Shown piece after piece: positions 38,779 to 49,956 of a stretch of 64,000 nt of DNA. Both the position numbers and the translations under genes were made by a program. Each line of letters starts with the position of its first letter. The first letter of the stretch is position 1. Under the pieces are notes generated by a model that ran no database searches, was not told the origin of the DNA, and saw nothing but the letters and a program-made list of their open reading frames with translations. The DNA comes from Nomia melanderi (Eukaryota > Arthropoda > Insecta > Hymenoptera > Halictidae). The stretch is from contig NW_027475133.1 of NCBI RefSeq assembly GCF_051020985.1, positions 1,860,001 to 1,924,000 on the forward strand, in the 5' to 3' direction.

Positions 38779-40501
38779 GCATTGTCTGTAGGAGGCCCTG
38801 GCGCAGGAACCTGTGCAGCGGGAACGACCTCGCACCACCAGGGGCCGAGGAAACCACCGTCTCATGGGGCCGGACACTCAGGGTCATGGAAAAATCCAAT
38901 ATATATCTGGTGATATCTCGGGTGCTATTACAGATAGCGCAAACAATCACAGTCCATTGTCTGTAGGAGGCCCTGGGGCATGAATCTGGCCAGCGGGAAC
39001 GACCTCGGACCACCAGGGGCCGAGAAAACCACCGTCACAGTTGGCCGGACACACAGGGTCAGGGGAAAAGCCAATATATATCTGGTGATATCTCGGGTGC
39101 TATTAGAGATAGCGCAATAAACCAAAGTGAATTATTTGCAGGAGGCCCTGGCGCATGCATCTGTGCAGCGGGAACGACCTCCGACCACCAGGGGCCGAGA
39201 CAACCACCGTCTCATGGGGCCGGACACCCAGGGTCAGGGAAAAATTCAATATATATCTGGTGATATCTCGGGTGCTATTACAGATAGCCCAATAAATCAA
39301 TGTGCATTTTCTGTAGGAGGCCCTGGCGCATGAATTTGTGCAGCGGGAACGACCTCGGACCACCAGGGGCCGAGAAAACCACAGTCTCATGGGGCCGGAC
39401 ACTCAGGGTCTGGGGAAAATTCAATATATATCTGGTGATATCTCGGGTGCTATTAGAGATAGCGCAATAAACCAGAGTGCCTTATCTGCAGGAGGCTCTG
39501 GCGCATGAATCTGTGCAGCGGGAACGACCTCGGACCACCAGGGGCCGAGAAAACCACCGTCTCATGGGGCCGGACACTCAGGGTCAGGGAAAAATCCAAT
39601 ATATATCTGGTGATATCTCGGGTGCTATTACAGATAGCCCAATAAATCAAAGTGCATTGTCTGTAGGAGGCCCTGGCGCATGAAACTGGGCAGCGGGAAC
39701 GTCTTCGGACCACCAGGGGCCGAGAAAACCACCGACACATGGCGCCGGACACCCAAGGTCATGTAAATACCCAGGATGTATCTGATGATATCTCCGGTGC
39801 TATTAGAGATAGCCCAATAAATCAAAGTGCATTGTCTGTAGGAGGCCCTGGCGCATGAATCTGTGCAGCGGGAAGGACCTCGGACCACCAGGGGCCGAGA
39901 AAACCACCGTCACATGGTGCCGGACAGGCAGGGTCAGGGAAAAATCCAATGTATATGAGGTGATATCTCGGGTGCTATTACAGATAGCGGAACAAATCAA
40001 AGTGAATTGTCTGTAGGAGTCCCTGGCGCATGAAACTGGGCAGCGGGAACGTCCTCGGACCACCAGGGGCCGAGAAAACCACCGACACATGGCGCCGGAC
40101 ACCCAAGGTCATGTAAATACCCAGGATGTATCTGATGATATCTCCGGTGCTATTAGAGATAGCCCAATAAATCAAAGTGCATTGTCTGTAGGAGGCCCTG
40201 GCGCATGAATCTGTGCAGCGGGAAGGACCTCGGACCACCAGGGGCCGAGAAAACCACCGTCACATGGGGACGGACAGTCAGGGTCAGGGAAAAATCCAAT
40301 GTATATGTGGTGATATCTCGGGTGCTATTACAGATAGCGCAATAAATCAAAGTGCATTGTCTGTAGGAGGCCCTGGCGCATGAATCTGGCCAGCGGGAAC
40401 GACCTCGGACCACCAGGGGCCGAGAAAACCACCGTGTCATGGGGCCGGACACTCAGGGTCAGGGAAAATTCAACATATATCTGGTGATATCTCGGGTGCT
40501 A
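38779..40501 (+). repeat. Block E, copy 2 (lacks the 525-bp duplication)
   Basis: This repeats 35,980-38,227 without one three-monomer unit. Differences include CACACAGGGTCAGG near 39,050, GGACACCCAGGG near 39,222 and GGAGTCCCTGG near 40,016. C-type monomers lie at 39,734 and 40,084. Confidence 0.8.
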
Positions 40502-40929
40502 TTACAGATAGCGTAATAAATCAAATTGTATTGTCTGTAGGAGGCCCTGACGCATGAATCTGGGCAGCGGGAACGACCTCGGACCACCAGGGGCCGAGAA
40601 AACCACAGTCACATGGGGCCGGACACTCAGGGTCAGGCGAAAATCCAATATATATCTTGTGATATCTCGGGTGCTGTTAGAGATAGCGCAATAAGCCAAA
40701 GTGAATTATCTGCAGGAGGCCCTGGCACATGAATCTGTGCAGCGGGAAGGACCTCGGATCACCAGGGGCCGAGAAAACCACCGTTCCATGGGGCCGGACA
40801 GTCAGGGTCAGGGAAAAATCCAATATATATGTGGTGATATCTCGGGCGCTATTACAGATAGCGCAATAAATCAAAGTGCATTCTCTGTAGGAGGCCCTGT
40901 CGCATGAATCTGGCCCGCGGGAACGACCT

Positions 40930-41380
40930 CGGACCACCAGGGGCCGAGAAAACCACCGTCTCATGGGGCCGGACACTCAGGGACAGGGAAAAATCCAATA
41001 TATATCTGGTGATATCTTGGGTGCTATTACAGGTAGCGCAATAAATCAAAGTGCATTGTCTGTAGGAGGCCCTGGCGCAGGAACCTGTGCAGCGGGAACG
41101 ACCTCGCACCACCAGGGGCCGAGGAAACCACCGTCTCATGGGGCCGGACACTCAGGGTCATGGAAAAATCCAATATATATCTGGTGATATCTCGGGTGCT
41201 ATTACAGATAGCGCAAACAATCACAGTCCATTGTCTGTAGGAGGCCCTGGGGCATGAATCTGGGCAGCGGGAACGACCTCGGACCACCAGGGGCCGAGAA
41301 AACCACCGTCACAGTTGGCCGGACACTCAGGGTCAGGGGAAAAGCCAATATATATCTGGTGATATCTCGGGTGCTATTAT
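40930..41380 (+). repeat. Block E, partial copy 3
   Basis: This repeats about 38,656-39,106 at an offset of 2,274 bp: CACTCAGGGACAGGG, GATATCTTGGGTGCTATTAC, AGGTAGCGC, GCGCAGGAACCTGTGC, CAAACAATCACAGTCC and CACAGTTGGCCGG. It then changes to ATTATAGATAGCGC. Confidence 0.75.
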
Positions 41381-44300
41381 AGATAGCGCAATAAATCAAA
41401 GTGCATTGTCTGCAGGAGGCCCTGTCGCATGAATCTGTGCAGCGGGATCTACCTCGGACCACCAGGGACCCAGAAAATCACCGACACATGGGGCCGGACT
41501 GTCAAGGTCAGGGTAAAATCCAATATATATCTGGTGATATCTCGGGTGCTATTAGAGATAGCGCAATAAATCAAAGTGCATTGCCTGTAGGAGGCACTGG
41601 CGAATGAATCTGTGCAGCAGGAACGACCTCGGACCACCAGGGGCCGAGAAAATTACAGATATTCGGAATCCGTCACCCAAGTTCATGTGATTATCCAGCA
41701 TATATCTGGTGATATCTCGGGTGCTATTAGAGATAGCGCAATAACTCAAAGTGCATTGTCTGTAGGAGGCACCGGCGAATGAATCTGTGCAGCGGCAACG
41801 ACCTCGGACCACCAGGGGCCGAGAAAATCACCGTCTCATGGGGCCGGACTGTTAGGGTCAGGGAAGAATCCAATATATATCTGGTGATATCTCGGGTGCT
41901 ATTAGAGATAGCACAATAAACCAAAGTGAATTATGTATAGGAGGCCCTGGCGCATGAATCTGTGCAGCGGGAACGACCTCGGACCACCAGGGTCCGAGAA
42001 AACGACCGTCTCATGGGGTCGGACACTCAAGGTCAGGGAAAAATCCAATATATATCCGGTGATATTTCGGGTGCTATTACAGATAGCGCAATAAATCAAA
42101 GTGCGTTGTCTGTAGGAGGCCCTGGCGCATGAATCTGTGCAGCGGGAACGACTTCGGACCACCAGGGGCCGAGAAAACTACCGTCTCCTGGGGCCGGACA
42201 CTCAGGGTCAGGGGAAAATCCAATATATATCTGGTGATATCTCGGGTGCTGTTAGAGATAGCGCAATAAATCAAAGTGTATTGCCTGTAGGAGGCACTGG
42301 CGAAAGAATCTGTGCAGCAGGATCGACCTCGGACCACCAGGGGGCGAGAAAATCACCGTCTCATGGGGCCGGACTGTTAGGGTCAGGGAAAAATCCAATA
42401 TATATCTGGTGATATCTCGGGTGCTATTAGAGATAGCACAATAAACCAAAGTGAATTATCTATAGGAGGCCCTGGCGCATGAATCTGTGCAGCGGGAACG
42501 ACCTCGGACCACCAGGGTCCGAGAAAACGACCGTCTCATGGGGTCGGACACTCAAGGTCAGGGAAAAATCCAATATATATCCGGTGATATTTCGGGTGCT
42601 ATTACAGATAGCGCAATAAATCAAAGTGCATTGTCTGTAGGAGGCCCTGGCGCATGGATCTGTGCAGCGGGAACGACTTCGGACCACCAGGGGCCGAGAA
42701 AACTACCGTCTCCTGGGGCCGGACACTCAGGGTCAGGGGAAAATCCAATATATATCTGGTGATATCTCGGGTGCTATTACAGATAGCGCAATAAATCAAA
42801 GTGCATTGTCTGTAGGAGGCCCTGGCGCATGAATCAGTGCAGCGGGATCGATCTCGGACCACCAGGGGCCGAGAAAATCACCGTCTCATGGGGCCGGACA
42901 CTCAGGGTCAGGGAAAAATCCAATATATATATGGTGATATCTTGGGTGCTATTACAGATAGCGCAATAAATCAAAGTGCATTGTCTGTAGGAGTCCCTGC
43001 CGCATGAATCTGTGCAGCGGGCACGACCTCGGACCACCAGGGGCCGAGAAAACCACCGTCTCATGGGGTCGGACACTCAGGGTCATGGAAAAATCCAATA
43101 TATATCTGCTGATATCTCGGGTGCTATTACAGATAGCGCAATAAACCAATGTGCATTGTCTGCAGGAGGCCCTGGCGCATGAATCTGTGCAGCAGGAACT
43201 ACCTCGGACCACCAGGCTCCGAGAAAATCACCGTCTCATGGGCTCGGACTGTCAGGGTCAGGGAAAAATCCGATATATATCTGGTGATATCTCGGGTGCT
43301 ATTAGAGATAGCACAATAAACCAAAGTGAGTTATCTATAGGAGGCCCTGTCGCATGAATCTGTGCAGCGGGAACGACCTCGGACCACCAGGGGCCGAGAA
43401 AACCACAGTCTCATGGGGTCGGACTCTCAGGGTCAGGGAAAAATCCAATATAAATCTGGTGATATCTCGGGTGATATTAGAGATAGCGCAATAAATCAAA
43501 GTGCATTGTCTGTAGGAGGCACTGGCGTATGAATCTGTGCAGCAGGAACTACCTCGGACCACCAGGGGCCGAGAAAATCACAGATATTCGGAATCCGTCA
43601 CCCAAGATCATGTAAAAATCCAGCATATATCTTTTGATATGTCGGGTGCTATTACAGATCGCCCAATAAACCAAAGTGAATTGCCTGCGGGAAGCCTTGG
43701 CGCATGAATCTGTTCAGCCGGATCCACCTCGGACCACGAGGGACCGAGAAAACCATCGCCACATGGGGCCGGACTGTCAGGGTCAGGGAAAAATCCGATA
43801 TATATCTGGTGATATTTCGGGTGCTATTAGAGATAGCGCAATAAATCAAAGTGAATTATCTGCATGGGGCCCTGGCGCATGAATCTGTGCAGCGGGATCG
43901 ACCTCGGCCCACCAGGGGCCGAGAAAACCACCGTCTCATGGGGTCGGACACTCAGGGTCGGGGAAAAATCCCATATACATCTGGTGATATCTCGGGTGCT
44001 ATTACAGATAGCGCAATAAATCAAAGTGCATTGTCTGTAGGAGGCCCTGGAGCGTGAATCTGTGCAGCGGGATCGACCTAGGACCACCAGGGGCCGAGAA
44101 AACCACCGTCTCATGGGGTCGGACACTCAGGGTCGGGGAAAAATCCCATATACATCTGGTGATATCTCGGGTGCTATTAGGGATAGCGAAATAAACCAAT
44201 GTGCATTGTCTGCTGGAGGCCCTGGCGCATGAATCTGTGCAGCGGGATCGACCTCGGACCACCATGGGCCGAGAAAGTCACCGTCTCATGGGGCCGGACT

Positions 44301-47300
44301 GTCAGGGTCAGGGAAAAATCCTATATATATCTGGTGATATCTCGGGTGCTATTACAGATAGCGCAAAAAATCAAAGTGAATTATCTGCAGGGGGCCCTGG
44401 CGCATGAATCTGTGCAGCGGGAACGACCTCGGACCACCAGGGGCCGAGAAAATCACCGTCTCATGGGGCCGGACTGTCAGGGTCAGGGAAAAATCCGATA
44501 TATATATCTGGTGATATCTCGGGTGCTATTAGAGATAGCGCAATAAATCAAAGTGAATTATCTGCATGGGGCCCTGGCGCATGAATCTGTGCAGCGGGAT
44601 CTACCTGAGACCACGAGGGACCGAGAAAACCATCGACACATGGGGCCGGACTGTCAGGGTCAGGGAAAAATCCAATATATATCTGGTGATATCTCGGGTG
44701 CTATTAGAGATAGCGCAATAAATCAAAGTGCATTGTCTGTAGGAGGCACTGGCGAATGAATCTGTGCAGCAGGAACTACCTCGGACCACCAGGGGTCGAG
44801 AAAATTACAGATATTCGGAATACGTCACACAAGGTCATATAAAAATCCAGCATCTATCTGATGATATCTCGGGTGCTGTTACAGATAGCGCAATAAACCA
44901 AAGTCAATTGTCTGCAGGAAGCCTTGGCGCATGAATCTGTGCAGCGGAATCGACCTCGGACCACCAGGGGCCGAGAAAACCACCGACAATTGGGGCCGGA
45001 CACACAGGGTCGAGGAAAAATTCAATATATATCTGGTGATATCTCGGGTGCTATTGCAGATAGCGCAATAAATCAAAGTGCATTGTCTGTAGGAGGCCCT
45101 AGCCCATGAATCTGTGCAGCGGGAACGACCTCGGACCACCAAGGGCTGAGAAAATCCCCGTCTCATGGGGCCGGGTTGGCAGGGTCAGGGAAAAATCCAA
45201 TATATATCTGGTGATATCTCGGGTGCTATTGCTGATAGCGCAATAAATCAAAGTGCATTGTCTGTAGGAGACCCTGGCGCATGAATCTGTGCAATGGGAT
45301 CGACCTCTGACCACCAGGGGCCGAGAAAACCACCGACAATTGGGGCCGGACACACAGGGTCGAGGAAAAATTCAATATATATCTGGTGATATATCGGGTG
45401 CTCTTACAGATCGCGCACTAAACCAAAGTGAATTATCTGCAGGGGGCCCTGGCGCATGAATCTGTGCAGCGGGATCGACCTCGGACCACGAGGGACCGAG
45501 AAAAACATCGACACATGGGGCCGGACTGTCAGGGTCAAGGAAAAATCCAATATATATCTGGTGATATCTCGGGTGCTATTAGAGATAGCGCAATAAATCA
45601 AAGTGCATTGTCTGTAGCAGGCCCTAGCGCATGAATCTGTGCAGTGGGAACGACCTGGGACCACCAGGGGCCGAGAAAACTACCGTCTCATGGGGCCGGA
45701 CACTCATTGTCAGGGGAAAATCCAATATATATATGGTGATATCTCGGGTGCTATTACAGATAGCACAATAAATCGAAGTGCAATGTCTGTAGCAGGCCCT
45801 GGCGCATGAATCTGTGCAGCGGGATCGACCTCGGACCACAAGGGTCCGAGAAAATCACCGTCTCATGGGGTCGGACTGGCAGGGTCAGGGAAAAATCCAA
45901 TATATATCTGGTGATATCTCGGGTGCTATTAAAGATAGCGCAATAAATCAAAGTGCATTGTTTGTAGGAGGCCCTGGAGCGTGAATCTGTGCAGCGGGAT
46001 CGACCTAGGACCACCAGGGGCCGAGAAAACCACCGTGTCATGGGGTCGGACACTCAGGGTCGGGGAAAAATCCCATATACATCTGATGATATCTCGGGTG
46101 CTATTACAGATAGCGCAATAAATCAAAGTGCATTGTCTGTAGGAGGCCCTGGCGCATGAATCTGTGCAGCGGGATCGACCTCGGACCACCAGGGGCCGAG
46201 AAAACCACCGTCTCATGGGGTCGGACGCTCAGGGTCAGGGAAAAATCCAATATATATCTGGTGATATCTCGGGTGCTATTAGGGATAGAGAAATAAATCA
46301 AAGTGCATTGTCTGCAGGAGGCCCTGGCGCATGAATCTGTGCAGCGGGATCGACCTCGGACCACCAGGGGCCGAGAAAATCACCGTCTCATGGGGCCGGA
46401 CTGTCAGGGTCAGGGAAAAATCCAATATATATCTGGTGATATCTCGGGTGCTATTAGTAATAGCGCAATAAATCAAAGTGAATTATCTGCAGGGGGCGCT
46501 GGCGCATGAATCTGTGCACCGGGATCGACCTCGACCCACCAGGGGCCGAGAAAACCACCGTCTCATGGGGCCGGACACTCATTGTCAGGGGAAAATCCAA
46601 TATATATATGGTGATATCTCGGGTGCTATTACAGATACCACAATAAATCAAAGTGCATTGTCTGTAGGAGGCCCTGGCGCATGAATCTGTGCAGCGGGAT
46701 CGACTTCGGACCACCAGGGGCCGAGAAAACCACCGTCTCATGGGGTCGGACACTCAGGGTCAGGGAAAAATCCAATTTATATCTGGTGATATCTCGGGTG
46801 CTATTAGGGATAGCGAAATAAACCAATGTGCATTGTCTGCAGGAGGCCCTGGCGCATGAATCTGTGCAGCGGGATCGACCTCGGACCACCATGGGCCGAG
46901 AAAGTCACCGTCTCATGGGGCCGGACTGTCAGGGTCAGGGAAAAATCCTATATATATCTGGTGATATCTCGGGTGCTATTAGAGATAACGCAAAAAATCA
47001 AAGTGAATTATCTGCAGGGGGCCCTGGCGCATGAATCTGTGCAGCGGGAACGACCTCGGACCAGCAGGGGCCGAGGAAACCACCGTCTCATGGTGTCGGA
47101 GCCTCAGAGTCATGGAAAAATCCAAAATATATCTGGTGATATCTCGGGTGCTATTACAGATAGCGCAATAAATCAATGTGCACTGTCTGTAGGAGGCCCT
47201 GGCGCATGAATCTGTGCAGCGGGATCGACCTCGGACCACCAGGGGCCGAGAAAATCACCGTCTCATGGGGCCGGACTGTCAGGGTCAGGGAAAAATCCGA

Positions 47301-48554
47301 TATATATCTGGTGATATCTCGGGTGCTATTAGAGATAGCGCAATAAATCAAAGTAAATTATCTGCATGGGGCCCTTGCGCATGAATCTGTGCAGCGGGAT
47401 CTACCTGGGACCACGAGGGACCGAGAAAACCATCGACACATGGGGCCGGACTCTCAGGGTCAAGGAAAAATCCAATATATATCTGGTGATATCTCGGGTG
47501 CTATTAGAGATAGCGCAAAAAATCAAAGTGAATTATCTGCAGGGGGCCCTGGCGCATGAATCTGTGCAGCGGGAACGACCTCGGACCACCAGGGGCCGAG
47601 AAAATCACCGTCTCATGGGGCCGGAATGTCAGGGTCAGGGAAAAATCCGATATATATCTGGTGATATCTCGGGTGCTATTAGAGATAGCGCAATAAATCA
47701 AAGTGAATTATCTGCAATGGGGCCCTGGCGCATGAATCTGTGCAGCGGGATCTACCTGGGACCACGAGGGACCGAGATAACCACCGACACATGGGGCCGG
47801 ACACTCAGGGTCAGGGAAAAATTCAATATATATCTGGTGATATCTCGGGTGCTATTAGAGATAGCGCAATAAATCAAAGTGCATTATCTATAGGATGCCC
47901 TGGCGCATGAATCTGTGCAGCGGGAACGACCTGGGACCACCAGGGGCCGAGAAAACTACCATCTCATGGTGTTCGACACTCAGGGTCAGGGAAAAATCCA
48001 ATATATATCTGGTGATATCTCGGGTGCTATTACAGATCGCGCACTAAACCAAAGTGAATTATCTGCGGGGGGCCCTGGCGCATGAATCTGTGCAGCGGGA
48101 ACGACCTCGGACCACCAGGGGCCGAGAAAACCACCGAGACATGGGGCCGGACACTCAGGGTCGGGGAAAAATTCAATATATATCTGGTGATATCTCGGGT
48201 CCTCTTACAGATAGCGCACTAAAACAAAGTGAATTATCCGCAGGCGGGCCTGGCGCATGATTCTGTGCAGCGGGAATGACCTCGGACCACCAGGGGCCTA
48301 GAAAACCACCGTCTCATGGGGCCGGAAATTCGGGGTCAGGGGAAAATCCAATATATATCTGGTGATATCTCGGGTGCTATTACAGATAGCGCAATAAACC
48401 GAAGTGCATTGTCTGCAGAAGGTCCTGGCGCATGAATCTGTGCAGCGGGAACGACCTCGGACCACCAGGGGCCGAGAAAACTACCGTCTCATGGGGCCGG
48501 ACTGTCAGGGTCAGGGAAAAATCCAATATATATCTGGTGATATCTCGGGTGCTA
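41381..48554 (+). repeat. Divergent region with mostly single-copy monomer variants
   Basis: About 41 monomers stay in register but vary more than elsewhere. Frequent forms are GCGGGATCGACCTCGG, GGACTGTCAGGGTCAGGG, GGGGGCCCTGGCGC, GAGGGACCGAGAAAACCATCG and CGGACACACAGGGTCGAGG. B types are few (41,653, 43,578, 44,805). A weak 15-monomer repeat links about 44,200-44,400 with 46,827-47,030. One inserted base (TGCAATGGGGCC near 47,714) changes the frame and helps make a spurious 168-codon frame at 47,366-47,872. Confidence 0.7.
41860..42910 (+). repeat. 525-bp three-monomer tandem duplication in the divergent region
   Basis: The series CCAGGGTCCGAGAAAACGACC, CACTCAAGGTCAGGG, ATATATCCGGTGATATTTCG, GAAAACTACCGTCTCCTGGG appears near 41,985-42,190 and again 525 bp later (spaced in pieces here). 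Differences include AATTATGTATAGG near 41,930 against AATTATCTATAGG near 42,455, and CATGAATC against CATGGATC near 42,653. Confidence 0.75.
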
Positions 48555-49956
48555 TTAGAGATAGCGGAATAAATCAAAGTGCATTGTCTGTAGGAGGCAC
48601 TGGCGAATGAATCTGTGCAGCAGGAACGACCTCGGACCACCAGGCGCCGAGAAAATTACCGTCTCATGGGGCCGGACACTCAGGGTCATGGAAAAATCCA
48701 ATATATATCTGGTGATATCTCGGGTGCTATTAAAGATAGCGCAATAAACCAAAGTGCATTGTCTGCAGGAGGTCCTGGCGCATGAGTCTGTGCAGCGGGA
48801 ACGACCTCGGACCACCAGGGGCCGAGAAAACTACCGTCTCATGGGGCCGGACTGTCAGGGTCAGGGAAAAATCCAATATATATCTGGTGATATCTCGGGA
48901 GCTATTACAGATAGCGCAATAAATCAAAGTGCATTGTCTGTAGGAGGCCCTGGCGCATGAATCTGTGCAGCGGGATCGACCTCGGACCACCAGGGGCCGA
49001 GAACATCACAGTCTCATGGGGCCGGACTGTCAGGGTCAGGGAAAAATCCAATATATATCTGGTGATATCTCGGGTGCTATTAGGGATAGCGGAATAAATC
49101 AAAGTGCATTGTCTGTAGGAGGCACTGGCGAATGAATCTGTGCAGCAGGAACGACCTCGGACCACCAGGCGCCGAGGAAAATTAGAGATATTCGGAATCC
49201 GTCACCGAAGGTCATGTAAAAATCCAGCATATATCTGGTGATATCTCGGGTGCTATTAGAGATAGCGGAATAAATCAAAGTGCATTGTCTGTAGGTGGCA
49301 CTGGCGAATGAATCTGTGCAGCAGGAACGACCTCGGACCACCAGGCGCCGAGAAAATTACCGTCTCATGGGGCCGGACACTCAGGGTCATGGAAAAATCC
49401 AATATATATCTGGTGATATCTCGGGTGCTATTAAAGATAGCGCAATAAACCAAAGTGCATTGTCTGCAGGAGGTCCTGGCGCATGAGTCTGTGCAGCGGG
49501 AACGACCTCGGACCACCAGGGGCCGAGAAAACTACCGTCTCATGGGGCCGGACTGTCAGGGTCAGGGAAAAATCCAATATGTATCTGGTGATATCTCGGG
49601 AGCTATTACAGATAGCGCAATAAATCAAAGTGCATTGTCTGTAGGGGGCCCTGGCGCATGAATCTGTGCAGCGGGATCGACCTCGGACCACCAGGGGCCG
49701 AGAACATCACAGTCTCATGGGGCCGGACTGTCAGGGTCAGGGAAAAATCCAATATATATCTGGTGATATCTCGGGTGCTATTAGGGATAGCGGAATAAAT
49801 CAAAGTGCATTGTCTGTAGGAGGCACTGGCGAATGAATCTGTGCAGCAGGAACGACCTCGGACCACCAGGCGCCGAGGACAATTACAGATATTCGGAATC
49901 CGTCACCGAAGGTCATGTAAAAATCCAGCATATATCTGGTGATATCTCGGGTGCTA
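48555..49956 (+). repeat. 701-bp four-monomer tandem duplication
   Basis: The units are about 48,555-49,255 and 49,256-49,956, offset by 701 bp (four monomers plus one). Marks are GGAATAAATC, CCAGGCGCCGAGAAAATTACC, ATTAAAGATAGC, GGAGGTCCTGGCGCATGAGT, ATCTCGGGAGC and GAGAACATCACAGTC (in pieces). Each unit ends in a B-type cassette (49,182 and 49,883) preceded by a one-base insertion at GCCGAGGA. Confidence 0.75.

Noticed and set aside
42130..42160. RNA polymerase III B-box-like string in GGGATCGACCTC variants
   Set aside because: It fits the B-box consensus only partly, has no paired A box at the usual spacing and no following T-run, so it does not support a tRNA-derived element.
47366..47872. 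The longest open frame in the window (168 codons, plus strand)
   Set aside because: It spans about three monomers and depends on a one-base insertion near 47,714. Its sequence is repeated monomer translation, and no ribosome-binding or promoter context stands out from other monomers.
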